NCBI GenBank assembly: GCA_022839785.1
Contig: JALHJW010000004.1
Location: 132,861-196,860 of the forward strand
DNA: 64,000 nucleotides
Source of the DNA: Desulfovibrio sp.
Lineage (GTDB): Bacteria > Desulfobacterota > Desulfovibrionia > Desulfovibrionales > Desulfovibrionaceae
Reading direction: 5' to 3'
Position 1 is the stretch's first letter. Every line of letters begins with the position of its first letter. Positions 37,363 through 47,078 of this stretch are shown piece after piece. Both the position numbers and the translations under genes were made by a program. The notes beneath the pieces are model-generated. The model worked only from the letters and a program-made list of their open reading frames with translations, was not told the origin of the DNA and made no database searches.

Positions 37363-40300
37363 CTACCAGTCGGTCTTCCTGCGCTGGGCGGCCAGGGCGT
37401 CGGCCTGCTCCTCGTAGTCCTTGAAGCCCGCCAGATGCATGGCGTCCAGCACGGTCTGCTCCCAGTTCCAGGAGGCGTAGATGACCGGCTTGTGGAAGGT
37501 CTGGCGAAAGGCCAGCATCTCCTGGCGGTAGAAGGACTCCTTGGGCGTCTCCAGGTTCTCGCGCAGCTGCTCGGCCAGACGCAGCAGTTCGCCGTCGTAC
37601 CATTCGCGCAGATCGTCGGGCGTCTTGTACTTCTTGAGGAAGTGTCCGTAGTTGTGTTCGTTCATGATCCTGACCAGGCGGTCCAGGTGGCGCTGCTGGA
37701 GCCAGACCCCCAGGCCCGAGACCGGGATGTCCTCGGCCTCGACCTTGGCCATGTCGATCTTGGTCTGCTGGTAGGTGTCCGGCACCACGGAGGCCGAGAC
37801 GATGCCGGCGATGCAGACCAGGCCGCGCAGGATCTCGGAGTTGGACACGCCCTGGCCGCAGAAGCCGACCTTGCGGCCCATTTTCTGGCCGGTGAAGATG
37901 GTGGCGAGGATGGCCCAGATCACGGCCGGGTCCTCCTCGTCGTAGATGTGCTTCAGGCTGGCGTTGTCGCGGTCCGTGGCCAGGACCATCTGGGTCATGT
38001 CGTTGGAGCCGATGGAGAAGCCGTCGAACTCCGCGAGGAACTCCTTGGCCAGGATGGCGTTGGAGGGGATTTCGGACATCTGGATGACCTTCAGCCCGTC
38101 CACGCCGCTCTTCAGCTTGTGCACCTGCTCCAGGTAGCGCTTCATGCTGCGCGCCTCTTCGAGGGTGCGCACGAAGGGCAGCATGATCTGCAGGTTCTTG
38201 CCGCCGAAGATGCCGCGCGCCAGCTTGAAGGCCTCAATCTCCCAGTCGTGGATGTTGCGCGACACGCCGCGGTAGCCCAGCATGGGGTTGTCTTCGTGGT
38301 GCTCGAAGAGCGCTCCGCCCACCAGGTTGCGGTACTCGTTCGACTTGAAGTCCGTGGTGCGGTAGATGATGGGCTTGCCGTAGAACGCCATGGCGAAGAG
38401 CGCCAGGGACTGGGAGAGGATCTGGATGTAGTATTCCCGGCCGGTGCGGAAGCCCTTGATGACGAGCAGCTTGCGGATGCGGTCCTCCAGCGTGCGGACC
38501 TCCTCCATCTCGCCGGCCAGGCCGATCTTCACGGCCACGTCCTTGCGGAGCTCGCCGATGCGCTCAATGGTCTCGCGGATCACGGGCAGGCCCTGCACGC
38601 GCTCCACGATCTCGCGCACGCGTTCCTTCAGCTCCAGTCTGCGGGCCGCGGCCTCCTGGTCCCTGGACTCGGGGGCGAGCAGTTCGTCCCAGCCCATGAT
38701 CACGGCCACGTGCGTCTCAAGATCCATGGAGGTCTTGATGACGTCCAGGTGCGTGGTGGCCAGGGAGACGTGCTCGTCGAGCTTGCGGTCGAGTTCGCGC
38801 AGCTTGCGGTGGATGGCCAGAATCTCGTCCGTGCCGCGGGCACCCTCGGCCTCGGCAAGGGTCTCCATCTCCTCGGTCAGGCCGGTGATCAGCCCCACGT
38901 AGTTGCGCAGCTTGAGGCTGAAGGAGATGACGCCCCCCTGCAACTGCTCCTTGAGCACCTTGGTGAGCTGGTTCTCCAGCTCCTTCAGCTTGCGCTTGAC
39001 CACATGCTCCAGAGCGCCCTGGTCGAAGGCCTCCAGGGCCATGGGGTGGATGCCGATGTTGCCGAGCATGAACTCGGCGCGCAGAAGGCCGATCTCGAAG
39101 TCCGGCACCTCGCGCAGGCGGGAGAGGAAGAGGGACTGGCCCACGTCGGCCAGGATCAGGCCGACCTTGGTCTTGGTCGCGGGAAGCGTGGAGACGTCCA
39201 ACTCGCCGCCGACCTCGACCAGCGGCAGACGGCCGCGGAAGACCTTGCCGCGCGAACCGTCCACCGTCACTTCCTGGCCGTCCAGGGAGCGCAGCATCTC
39301 CAGGCGCTGGATGCCGATGACCGCGGGGATGCCCAGTTCGCGCGAGGTGATGGCCGCGTGCGAGGTGTCTCCGCCCACGTCGGCCATGATCGCCGAGGCG
39401 ATGCGCATGCCCGGCACCATGTCCGGATCGGTGCGCTCGGCCGCCAGGATGTCGCCCTTGTTGATCTTGTTCAGCTCCAGGGCGCTGCGCAGGAATTTCA
39501 CCGTTCCCGTGCCCGCGCCGCGGGACGCGCCGTTGCCCTCCAGGACCAGCTCGGCCCGCTGCAGGGCCTTGCGGTCCACCTCCAGGCGGCGCATGAAGAT
39601 GGTGTGCGGGTGCTGCTCGAACTCCTCGTTCCAGCGCGTCTCCGGCCTGGCCTGCACGAACCACAGGCGCGAGGAGGCGTCGAGGCAGAATTCGGTGTCC
39701 ATGATCATGCCGCCGTACGCCTTGGATATCTGGCGCACGCCCTTGGCGACCTCCTCGGCCTGGGCCAGGGAGAGCGACCAGCGGTAGGCCTCGTCCTCGT
39801 CCACCTTGACGGTCTCGGTGCCGCCGCCCGCGCTGTAGACGATCTTCTTGTCCTTGAAGCCCATGAAGCGGATGACCACTTCGGCCCCGTCGTCGCGCTG
39901 CCAGACGTAGAATTTGTCCGGGGTGACCATGCCGCCCACCACGGCCTCGCCCAGGCCGTAGGAGGCGTCTATGGAAACCAGTTCCTTGCGGGAGGTGCCG
40001 CGGCAGCCCGTGGCGGTGTCGGCCGAGAAGGCCGTGCCCGAGATCACCGGGTTGATCATGCGCATGATGCACACCGAGAGCGAGGTGTTCTCGATCGCCC
40101 ATTCCTTCTTGGCGTTCTCGGCGATGGCGTCGTCGCCCGTGTCCTCGGCCTTGGCCACGGCGTCGAGGATGGCCTCGCGGCGGTAGGTCATGGAGCGCAG
40201 GTTGTAGGCCGAGGCGCAGTCCCAGTGGTAGGCCTCCACGCACATCTTCTCGCCCACGATGTTCAGATAGGTGTCCTGCAGGCCGGCGAAGGCCTTCTTG

Positions 40301-40941
40301 CGCGAGTCCTCGCCCGCGGCCGAGGAACGCACGGCCACGGGGACGTCTTCCAGGGCGGCCTCGGCGCAGATGGCGTTGTAGGCCGCCTTGACCGCGTCGG
40401 CGACCTCCGCGGGCATCTCCACGGAGAGGATGGCGACCTGCACCAGCACGGAGCGCTTGCGCAACTGGTCGATGCCCTCGGGAGAGGTGGCGAAGCCCTC
40501 GACCACGTTGTTCACGAAGGTGCGCAGCTTGATGGAGGAGCCCTTCTTGTCCGAATCGTCGGCGCGGACCTTCTTGGCGATTTCGCGCACGAAGTGCTTC
40601 AGGTACTCGGGGTCCTTGTTGATCTCGGCGTCGCTCCAGTCGGTGTTGTTGTACTCGTGGTCCACCATGGAGCGTATCTGGGCGGCGTTGACCCTGGTCT
40701 CGTCCAGCACCTTGTGAAAGGCGATGGCGGAAATGGCCCTGAACTGGGGCGTGCGGATGCCCTGGACCTGATTGATGAGGGCGGTGTTGTAGTTCTTGCC
40801 GCCCACGAGCAGTTCGGCTTCCTCGCCGATGGCGACGATGTCCGCGCCCGTAAGGACCAATTTTTCCTTGAGGCCCTCGACCGACGCTTGGGCGGTCTTC
40901 GCAGGCTTAGAAGGCTCCGACGACTTGCTGGCTTTGGCCAT
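37363..40941 (-). CDS. ppsA: Phosphoenolpyruvate synthase-type PEP/pyruvate-binding protein, extended
   Basis: It probably converts pyruvate to PEP with ATP for gluconeogenesis. Of 1192 residues (usual PpsA is about 800), the N-terminal ATP-grasp part holds VPVAVRSSAAGEDSRKKAFA and GGMVTPDKFYVW. The phosphohistidine domain has the swivelling His528 in GGDTSHAAITSRELGIPAV. The C-terminal PEP-binding barrel holds GSNDMTQMVLATDRDN and GFCGQGVSN. A charged, coiled-coil-like insert at about 630-850 and an N-terminal extension explain the excess length. The ATG at 40941 follows AAGGAG. Confidence 0.87.
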   Translation of the reverse strand: MAKASKSSEPSKPAKTAQASVEGLKEKLVLTGADIVAIGEEAELLVGGKNYNTALINQVQGIRTPQFRAISAIAFHKVLDETRVNAAQIRSMVDHEYNNTDWSDAEINKDPEYLKHFVREIAKKVRADDSDKKGSSIKLRTFVNNVVEGFATSPEGIDQLRKRSVLVQVAILSVEMPAEVADAVKAAYNAICAEAALEDVPVAVRSSAAGEDSRKKAFAGLQDTYLNIVGEKMCVEAYHWDCASAYNLRSMTYRREAILDAVAKAEDTGDDAIAENAKKEWAIENTSLSVCIMRMINPVISGTAFSADTATGCRGTSRKELVSIDASYGLGEAVVGGMVTPDKFYVWQRDDGAEVVIRFMGFKDKKIVYSAGGGTETVKVDEDEAYRWSLSLAQAEEVAKGVRQISKAYGGMIMDTEFCLDASSRLWFVQARPETRWNEEFEQHPHTIFMRRLEVDRKALQRAELVLEGNGASRGAGTGTVKFLRSALELNKINKGDILAAERTDPDMVPGMRIASAIMADVGGDTSHAAITSRELGIPAVIGIQRLEMLRSLDGQEVTVDGSRGKVFRGRLPLVEVGGELDVSTLPATKTKVGLILADVGQSLFLSRLREVPDFEIGLLRAEFMLGNIGIHPMALEAFDQGALEHVVKRKLKELENQLTKVLKEQLQGGVISFSLKLRNYVGLITGLTEEMETLAEAEGARGTDEILAIHRKLRELDRKLDEHVSLATTHLDVIKTSMDLETHVAVIMGWDELLAPESRDQEAAARRLELKERVREIVERVQGLPVIRETIERIGELRKDVAVKIGLAGEMEEVRTLEDRIRKLLVIKGFRTGREYYIQILSQSLALFAMAFYGKPIIYRTTDFKSNEYRNLVGGALFEHHEDNPMLGYRGVSRNIHDWEIEAFKLARGIFGGKNLQIMLPFVRTLEEARSMKRYLEQVHKLKSGVDGLKVIQMSEIPSNAILAKEFLAEFDGFSIGSNDMTQMVLATDRDNASLKHIYDEEDPAVIWAILATIFTGQKMGRKVGFCGQGVSNSEILRGLVCIAGIVSASVVPDTYQQTKIDMAKVEAEDIPVSGLGVWLQQRHLDRLVRIMNEHNYGHFLKKYKTPDDLREWYDGELLRLAEQLRENLETPKESFYRQEMLAFRQTFHKPVIYASWNWEQTVLDAMHLAGFKDYEEQADALAAQRRKTDW

Positions 40942-41065
40942 TCTCCACTCCTTGGGGGGCAACGATATTCCGGACACGAACGGCACCGGAAAGAACGGGG
41001 ATTCCCCGCTTCCCGATGCTCCGTCCGCGCGCCCGGAAGGACCGGCAAACCAAACGCATCTTCCA

Positions 41066-41093
41066 CCTATACCGAGGGAAGCGGCTCCGTCAA
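41066..41093 (-). promoter_or_regulatory. Candidate promoter of ppsA
   Basis: TTGACG and TATAGG are separated by 16 bases on the minus strand, about 125 bases before the ppsA start. The -35 box overlaps the pyruvate carboxylase stop codon. Confidence 0.5.
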
Positions 41094-44000
41094 TCGGTGA
41101 GCGCCGCGTCCGCAGACTCCAGGCTTCCGCCGCAGCGCGGGCAGAAGGAGAACTCGCTGTCGGCCACCGGCCTGCCGCACGCGGGGCAGGTTTCGGCCAC
41201 CGGGCCGAGTTCGACGAGCAACTCTCCTTCCTTCACCGGGACCATGCGACGGTCCTCCTGGTAGTTGGCGTCCTTCAGCACCCGCTTGACCATGCCGTCG
41301 ATGGGCGCGAAGACCGCCTTCTCCTGCTTCATGATCGAGATGTTGAACAGCTCCTCGCCCTTCTTCACGAAGTCGCCGGGCTGCACGTGCATGACCCACA
41401 TGTCGCCGCTCGACGGCGCGGCCACATGATAGGGATTGGTCGGGTCGGCCAGTTCGATGCTGCTCTTGCGGCCGCTCTTGGCCTCGGCCACGCGCACGTC
41501 CGAGGACATGATCTCGGAATCGAGCACGTAGCGCACCACGCGCACGCCGCGCTCGTCCACCGGGGACATGTCGATGATGGTCATGACGTGCGGCTTGCCC
41601 GAGCCGTCGGTGAAGGTCATCTCGCGGCCCGCCTCCAGCCCCTCGAACCAGACGTCCAGGGGCAGGTTGTTGGCGTCGCCGAACTGGCTGCGGAACTCGA
41701 CGGTCTTGAGCGCGTCGCCCGGGTGGTTGAGGTACATGACCACCTCTTCCTCCGTGGGCTTCCTGTCGAGCCTGCGCGCCAGAGTTTCCTCCTCGGCCGC
41801 CATGTCGCTATCCGGCAGGGAGTCCAGCGGGGATTCCGTGGTCCGCTCGGCGATGGCGTCGCGGTACTCGGCGCCGAAGGCGCTCTCGTAAACCCAGTCC
41901 GGCGGCCAGCCCAGCGGCAGGCGGCCGTACTTGCCCAGGAGCAGTTGCCGGAAGGCGTCGTTGGAGTCCTTGTAGATCTGCAGACGGTCTTCCAGCTCGG
42001 CCGGGGTCAACTCGCTCTCGGCCTTGACGGTCACGGCCTCCAGCACCTCCAGCAGGGAGCGCACGGCCCGCTCGCCGCCGCGCTTGAAGGCCCCGGTGAC
42101 GGCCAGGAAGGCCGTGTTCCAGGTGATCTGGGAGCCGGGCGTGACGTCGTGGTAGCGCACGATCTTGCGCGTGCCCGCCAGGAACTTGAGCATGTAGGGC
42201 AGCAGGTGGATGTAGCCCTGCTTGAGCGCGCCCTCCTGGGAGGAGGAGGTGGCGCCGCCGGGCATGCCGTGCTCGACCACGTCGTAGTCGATGCCCCTGA
42301 AGTAGGGGGCGGTGTACCGGTCGTAGTAGGGCATGATCTGCTTGAGCACGAAGTTGCAGTCGCGGATCACGTTCTTGTTCAGGATGTTCGTCAGGCCGAA
42401 CTCCTGCTCGATGTAGGCCGCGGTGGAGAGCACCTCGCCCTGGCCGTACCAGCGCACGGCCGCGCCCAGGGCCACGTCGGTGATGTGCGCGCCCGCGGCC
42501 ACGGCCGCGCCCACGGCCGGAACGAAGAGGCCGTCGGTGTAGTGGCGGTGGTAGTGCAGCACCAGTTCGGGGTACTTCGTGCGCAGGGAGCCCACCAGTT
42601 CGCGCATGAAGAACGGCGGGCAGACGCCGCCCATGTCCTTCAGGCCCAGGATGATCATCTTCTGGACCTTCTTGGGCGTGGTCCCGGCCGCCTTGGCCGA
42701 CATGCGGATCAGTTCGTCGGCCACGCCGACGTAGTGCTCCACGGTGAAGCCCTTGGCCCAGGAGAGCGAGATGGCGGGCTGCCAGATGTTGCCCTTGTTC
42801 TCCTTGGACAGCGCCACCTCGGCGAAGGGCAGCATGTTCTCGGTGTGATTCAGGAAGTCGAAGCAGCGGATGACGTCGTACTCTTCGCAGATCATCTCGC
42901 CCGTGCGCCGCATGAGGTTTCGCGGCTGCGGCTTGTAGCCGAGCACGTTGGTGGAGCGGATGAGTATCTGCTTGAGCGACCGGGGCGCGAAGACGTTCCA
43001 CTCGTGCGCCTCGGTGAAGGGGTAGGTCATGTTGGCCAGCATGGCCACGTGGAAGTGCGCGCCGCCGCCGTTCTCCAGCGAGAAGAAGTTGCACAGGTCG
43101 AGGTAGGGGCCGATCATCCGGTCCTCGGCCAGCCGGAAGCGGTTGCCCGAGTTGGACTGGGTGATGTCGCGCGTGGTCGTGTCCGAAAAGTGGACCACGC
43201 CCCTGGCGCGCGTCTCCCGCACCTTGTCCAGGATGGCCATGCGGTCGCCGCGCGGGTACGGCATGTCCGTGGCGTTCATGTCCAGGCCGGGCAGCACGGG
43301 CTCGAAGCGGCCCACGCGCTTGTCGTGGATGCCCCGGTACTCGCCGAGCTGCACGTGCGGGTTGCAGCCCTTGGCCGAGATCTCGGCCACGAGGCGCGAG
43401 AGCCTCAGATCCTCGGGCTCTTCGTCGCGGTAGTCGTAAAGCTCGGGGTGCTTGCGCACGAAGTTGGTGTCGAAGTCCGCGGCGATAAACCCCGGGTGCT
43501 TGACGATCTGCAGGTGGAACGGAATCGTGGTCTTGACCCCGCCGATGATGTACTCGCGCAGGCCCCGTTCCAGGGTGGCGCAGACCTTGCGCCAGGTGTT
43601 GCCGTAGGCGATGAGCAGCGAGGCGGCGGAATCGTACTGGGAAGGGAACTCGTAGCCCATGCTGATGCACGAGTCGAGTCGGATGCCCTGCCCTCCGGGC
43701 GAGACGTAGCGGGTGATCAGCCCCGAGTTGGGGGCGAAGTTCTTGCGCGGGTCCTCGCAGTTGATGCGCACCTGGATGGCGCATTGCCGCGGCTTGGTGT
43801 TGCGCTCGTTGAAGCGCAGTTTGGCGCCGAAGGCCACGGCGATCTGCTCCTCCACGAGGTCCACGCCGTAGCGGCACTCGGTGATGCCGTGTTCCACCTG
43901 CAGCCGGGTGTTGACTTCGATGAGGTAGGGCGTGCCGTCGGCGGCCACCAGGAACTCCACGGTGCACAGGGAATGGTAGCCCACGGCCAGGACGAGCTTC

Positions 44001-44818
44001 TTCGAGTACTCCTTGAGCTGCTCACGCAGTTCCGGCGTCATCCCCTTCCAGGGCGAGGGCGTGATCTCGACGAGCTTCTGGTGGTTGCGCTGGATGGTGC
44101 AGTCGCGCTCGTCGAAGCAGAAGACGTTGCCGTACTTGTCGGCGATGACCTGGATCTCGATGTGCCTGACCGAGGTCAGCAGCTTTTCCACGAAGAGGCG
44201 CGGGTTGCCGAAGGAGGCCTGAGCCAGGGCCGAGGCCTTGACGAACGAGGTTTCGAGCTGCTCGTCGTTGTAGACCTCGTAGATGCCGCGTCCGCCACCG
44301 CCGCCCTCGGCCTTCAGCATGATCGGGAAGCCGATATCGTGGGCCAGCCTGCGGGCCTCCTCCACGCTCACCGAGCCTTCGGAGCCGGGCACCACGGGCA
44401 CGCCGCACTTCTTGGCCAGGTTGCGCACCTCGACCTTGTTGCCCAGCAGACGCATGGCCTCGGCCGTGGGGCCGATGAAAAGAATGCCGTTCTCGGCGCA
44501 CTTTTTGGGGAAACTGTCGTCCTCGGCCGCGAAGCCCCAGCCGGGGTGGATGGCGATGATGCCGCGCTGGTTGGCTTTCTTGATGATCAGGTCGATGTTC
44601 AGATACGCCCGGGGGTCCTCGCCCAGAAGCAGCAGCTCGCGCGCGGCCGCGGTGGTGGGGGAGGCCTTGTCGAGATCGGTGGCGGTCATGATCGCCACGC
44701 CGTGCGCCATCTCGCGGATGGTTCGCACGATGCGCCTGGCGGGAATGCCCCGGTTGGCCACGAGGATGGACTTGCCCTTGATCTCAGCCACAACCTGATC
44801 GAACGTCTTCTCGGCCAT
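41090..44818 (-). CDS. pyc: Pyruvate carboxylase with C-terminal zinc ribbon
   Basis: This biotin enzyme carboxylates pyruvate to oxaloacetate. The 1242-residue protein has a biotin carboxylase domain (ILVANRGIPARRIVRTIREM, KAEGGGGGRGI, EVNTRLQVEHGITE), a carboxyltransferase barrel (MLANMTYPF, VCPPFFMREL) and a biotin carrier domain. The biotin lysine is Lys1164 in SIMKQEK, in place of the usual AMKM. The last 32 residues hold two CxxC pairs (Cys1211, 1214, 1226, 1229), a zinc-ribbon-like addition. The ATG at 44818 follows AAGGA. Confidence 0.92.
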   Translation of the reverse strand: MAEKTFDQVVAEIKGKSILVANRGIPARRIVRTIREMAHGVAIMTATDLDKASPTTAAARELLLLGEDPRAYLNIDLIIKKANQRGIIAIHPGWGFAAEDDSFPKKCAENGILFIGPTAEAMRLLGNKVEVRNLAKKCGVPVVPGSEGSVSVEEARRLAHDIGFPIMLKAEGGGGGRGIYEVYNDEQLETSFVKASALAQASFGNPRLFVEKLLTSVRHIEIQVIADKYGNVFCFDERDCTIQRNHQKLVEITPSPWKGMTPELREQLKEYSKKLVLAVGYHSLCTVEFLVAADGTPYLIEVNTRLQVEHGITECRYGVDLVEEQIAVAFGAKLRFNERNTKPRQCAIQVRINCEDPRKNFAPNSGLITRYVSPGGQGIRLDSCISMGYEFPSQYDSAASLLIAYGNTWRKVCATLERGLREYIIGGVKTTIPFHLQIVKHPGFIAADFDTNFVRKHPELYDYRDEEPEDLRLSRLVAEISAKGCNPHVQLGEYRGIHDKRVGRFEPVLPGLDMNATDMPYPRGDRMAILDKVRETRARGVVHFSDTTTRDITQSNSGNRFRLAEDRMIGPYLDLCNFFSLENGGGAHFHVAMLANMTYPFTEAHEWNVFAPRSLKQILIRSTNVLGYKPQPRNLMRRTGEMICEEYDVIRCFDFLNHTENMLPFAEVALSKENKGNIWQPAISLSWAKGFTVEHYVGVADELIRMSAKAAGTTPKKVQKMIILGLKDMGGVCPPFFMRELVGSLRTKYPELVLHYHRHYTDGLFVPAVGAAVAAGAHITDVALGAAVRWYGQGEVLSTAAYIEQEFGLTNILNKNVIRDCNFVLKQIMPYYDRYTAPYFRGIDYDVVEHGMPGGATSSSQEGALKQGYIHLLPYMLKFLAGTRKIVRYHDVTPGSQITWNTAFLAVTGAFKRGGERAVRSLLEVLEAVTVKAESELTPAELEDRLQIYKDSNDAFRQLLLGKYGRLPLGWPPDWVYESAFGAEYRDAIAERTTESPLDSLPDSDMAAEEETLARRLDRKPTEEEVVMYLNHPGDALKTVEFRSQFGDANNLPLDVWFEGLEAGREMTFTDGSGKPHVMTIIDMSPVDERGVRVVRYVLDSEIMSSDVRVAEAKSGRKSSIELADPTNPYHVAAPSSGDMWVMHVQPGDFVKKGEELFNISIMKQEKAVFAPIDGMVKRVLKDANYQEDRRMVPVKEGELLVELGPVAETCPACGRPVADSEFSFCPRCGGSLESADAALTD

Positions 44819-44843
44819 ATGCGTCCTTGAGGAGGGAGGGTTT

Positions 44844-44875
44844 TTCCGGCTGATTACCCAGCCAACCAGCCGGAA
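44844..44875. repeat. Inverted repeat in the pyc leader
   Basis: TTCCGGCTG (44844-44852) and CAGCCGGAA (44867-44875) form a perfect 9-bp inverted repeat with a 14-bp spacer in the 64-bp gap between the biotin ligase and pyc genes. No T-tract follows on the minus strand, so it could be an operator or an mRNA structure. Confidence 0.4.
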
Positions 44876-44882
44876 TTGGGGA

Positions 44883-45761
44883 TTATAGCGGGAAAAGGCA
44901 ACCGGAGTAAAGGGTTGAAACCCCACCCTTCTGGCCGAACGTCTCGACGAGCAGTCCGCCGTCCCCTGAAATCCCCAGCACGCGCGCCTTGAAGCGTTCT
45001 GCGCCGTCCTCTATCATGACCAGTTCGCCACGACAGGCCAGGCGTTTCGAGAGCATCTCCAGCATGATCGCCGAAGAATCGTCGTCATCGAACCGTTCGA
45101 TCTCCTGCCGCATGCCCGAGAGCAGGCGCAGCCAGAGGCGGAGCGGGCCGAACCCCTCGGGGTGCGCGGGCAAGGCCGTGGGAGGAAAGACGTGGCCCGG
45201 ACGCATGGCCCCGAGCGGCGGCGCGGCGAAGAGGTTCAGGCCGATGCCCGCCACCAGGCGGCCGCTCCGCTCCTCCACCAGGATGCCCCCGGCCTTGCCC
45301 CCGGCCGTGAGCAGATCGTTGGGCCACTTGACGCGGATGGCCGCTCCCGTCTCGGCCTCCAGCACCGTCGCCGCCGCGTGGCCCAGCAGCAGCGAGGCCA
45401 TGGCCGAGAGCCGCTCCGGCAGGGGCGGCAGGACGAGGCTTGCGCTCAGGTTGCCGGGCGGCGCGGTCCAGGCGCGCCGCATCTGTCCCCTGCCCTGCGT
45501 CTGGCGGACGGCGACGACGCTTTCCCACGCGCCGCGCGCGCCGCGCGTCCATGCCTCATCCATGGTCGAGGTGCATTCGAAAAGCACGGTCACGTCCGCG
45601 GGCAGTCCCCAACGCGGGGACAGGGGCGCGGCGAGTCCGGCCTCCCCTTCGCTCCAGGGGCCCAGGGCGGAAAGATCTGCCGCCCAGGCCGGATGCAGGT
45701 GGGCGGGAAACGCGGCCGGTACGTCGCGGGAGGAGAAGACGATGTGGATGGCGGGGGTCAC
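44883..45761 (-). CDS. birA: Biotin--[acetyl-CoA-carboxylase] ligase
   Basis: It attaches biotin to carrier lysines, most obviously that of the pyruvate carboxylase encoded next. The 292-residue product has the ligase motif QTQGRGQMRRAW, the catalytic KWPNDLLTAGGKAGGILVE segment and a small C-terminal SH3-like domain. The first 60 residues do not look like the DNA-binding helix-turn-helix of E. coli BirA, so it is probably a ligase without repressor function. It lies 21 bp after cheV. Confidence 0.9.
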   Translation of the reverse strand: MTPAIHIVFSSRDVPAAFPAHLHPAWAADLSALGPWSEGEAGLAAPLSPRWGLPADVTVLFECTSTMDEAWTRGARGAWESVVAVRQTQGRGQMRRAWTAPPGNLSASLVLPPLPERLSAMASLLLGHAAATVLEAETGAAIRVKWPNDLLTAGGKAGGILVEERSGRLVAGIGLNLFAAPPLGAMRPGHVFPPTALPAHPEGFGPLRLWLRLLSGMRQEIERFDDDDSSAIMLEMLSKRLACRGELVMIEDGAERFKARVLGISGDGGLLVETFGQKGGVSTLYSGCLFPL

Positions 45762-45782
45762 GCCCTGGGTCCGGCGGCCCCG

Positions 45783-46766
45783 CTAGCCGGCGTCCGCGGC
45801 GAAGCTGAAGCCCTGGCGCTCGCCGAGCAGGTTCTTGATGCGCCGGGCCAGGTTTGTGATGTCGGGCTTGGAAATCTGGTCGTCCGCGCCCACGGCGTCA
45901 CCCTTGTGGCGCAGCCGGTCGGTGATCAGGGAAGAAAAGAGAATGACGGGCAGCTTGCCGAGGACGGGATCGTCCTTGATGCGCTTGCACAGGTTGTGGC
46001 CGTCCATGATTGGCATTTCGATGTCCGAGACCACGATGTTCAGCAGGTCGGTCAGAGGCCTTCCCTCGGACTCGGCCTGGGCCTTGATGGCCAGCAGGCG
46101 GTCCCAGGCATCCTTGCCGTTGTCGGTCTGTTCGACCTCGAAGCCGACCTTTTCCAGGCCGCGCGACAGAGTGCGGCGGATCATGGAGGAGTCGTCGCTG
46201 ATCAGCACGCGCACGACGCGCTCGCGCGGCTCATCCTCCCTGGCTTCCTCGGATTTGTCCAGACGGAAGGCCAGATTCGGGTTCAGGTCGGCGATGATCC
46301 GCTCCATGTCGAGAAGCAGCACGATGCGGTCGTCGAATTTGACCACGCCGGTGATGCTGGAGCCGGTGTAGGCGGAAAGGTTGCGGTCGGGCGGCTCGAC
46401 CTGGGTCCAGCTCAGGCGGTGGATGCGGTTGACCCCGGAGACGAGGAAGGCGTTGGTCACGTTGTTGAATTCCGTGACCACGACCTTGTGCGCCCCGCTC
46501 TCCCGCATGCGCTTGCCGAGCCACTGCGAGAGGTCCACCAGGGGGATGATGCGCGAACGCAGGTTGAAGGCCCCGAGCACGCAGGGATGCGGCTGGTTGG
46601 GCATGGCCGTGACCTCGGGCTTGCGGATGATTTCAAGCACCTTGGCGACGTTGACCCCGTAATACCCCGTGTAGGGATTCCCGTGCTCGTCGACCTCGTC
46701 GATGTAGAACTCGACGATCTCCAGTTCGTTGGTGCCGGACTCAAGAAGAATATTCGTCTGGCTCAT
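45783..46766 (-). CDS. cheV: Chemotaxis coupling protein CheV
   Basis: CheV couples chemoreceptors to CheA and is tuned by phosphorylation. The 327-residue product has an N-terminal CheW-like domain (about 12-165, with YYGVNVAKVLEIIRKPEVTA and LRSRIIPLVDLSQWLG) and a C-terminal receiver domain. The receiver keeps the acidic pair (LISDDSS), the phospho-aspartate in VVSDIEMP and the lysine in ISKPD. An upstream open frame continues far on this strand but is not coding. No other chemotaxis genes are present. Confidence 0.95.
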   Translation of the reverse strand: MSQTNILLESGTNELEIVEFYIDEVDEHGNPYTGYYGVNVAKVLEIIRKPEVTAMPNQPHPCVLGAFNLRSRIIPLVDLSQWLGKRMRESGAHKVVVTEFNNVTNAFLVSGVNRIHRLSWTQVEPPDRNLSAYTGSSITGVVKFDDRIVLLLDMERIIADLNPNLAFRLDKSEEAREDEPRERVVRVLISDDSSMIRRTLSRGLEKVGFEVEQTDNGKDAWDRLLAIKAQAESEGRPLTDLLNIVVSDIEMPIMDGHNLCKRIKDDPVLGKLPVILFSSLITDRLRHKGDAVGADDQISKPDITNLARRIKNLLGERQGFSFAADAG

Positions 46767-47078
46767 TTGCCCCCCTGCTGCGCCGCCCATGCGGCCGATT
46801 TCCCCCTTTAGCGCAAAGCGGGCGCAAAGAAAACACCCCGGCGGCCTCCGGGCCGTAAATATCATGCTCCAGAGCGCGCCGAGGGGGCGTATTCCTTCTT
46901 CCGTCAGAACTAAGTTGCGGGCGCGACAGACAAAAGCGTGGAATACATTGATGCGCGGGGGGAAATCGGCTATGTTCCGGTCGAGTGGCGCAACCGGGAC
47001 GCGCGACATACGCCCCGCGCGCCGCCTGAACAACCGGGTGGACGGACCTTTCGCCCCTGCAAAACACGACGGACGGGC
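46767..47078. other. 312-bp divergent intergenic region between cheV and the first cyclase-like gene
   Basis: The region carries a plus-strand promoter candidate (46948-46976). I see no flagellar sigma-28 motif for cheV and no small gene. Open frames cross it on both strands, as expected at this GC content. Confidence 0.55.
46948..46976 (+). promoter_or_regulatory. Candidate promoter of the first cyclase-like gene
   Basis: TTGATG and TATGTT are separated by 17 bases, about 100 bases upstream of the ATG at 47079. Confidence 0.4.

Noticed and set aside
37435..41100. A 1221-codon open frame on the plus strand opposite PEP synthase, and similar giant frames at 424-2535, 17363-20062 and 40796-44830.
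   Set aside because: They mirror real minus-strand genes, have low-complexity histidine, valine and glycine-rich translations, and arise from high GC in codon third positions.
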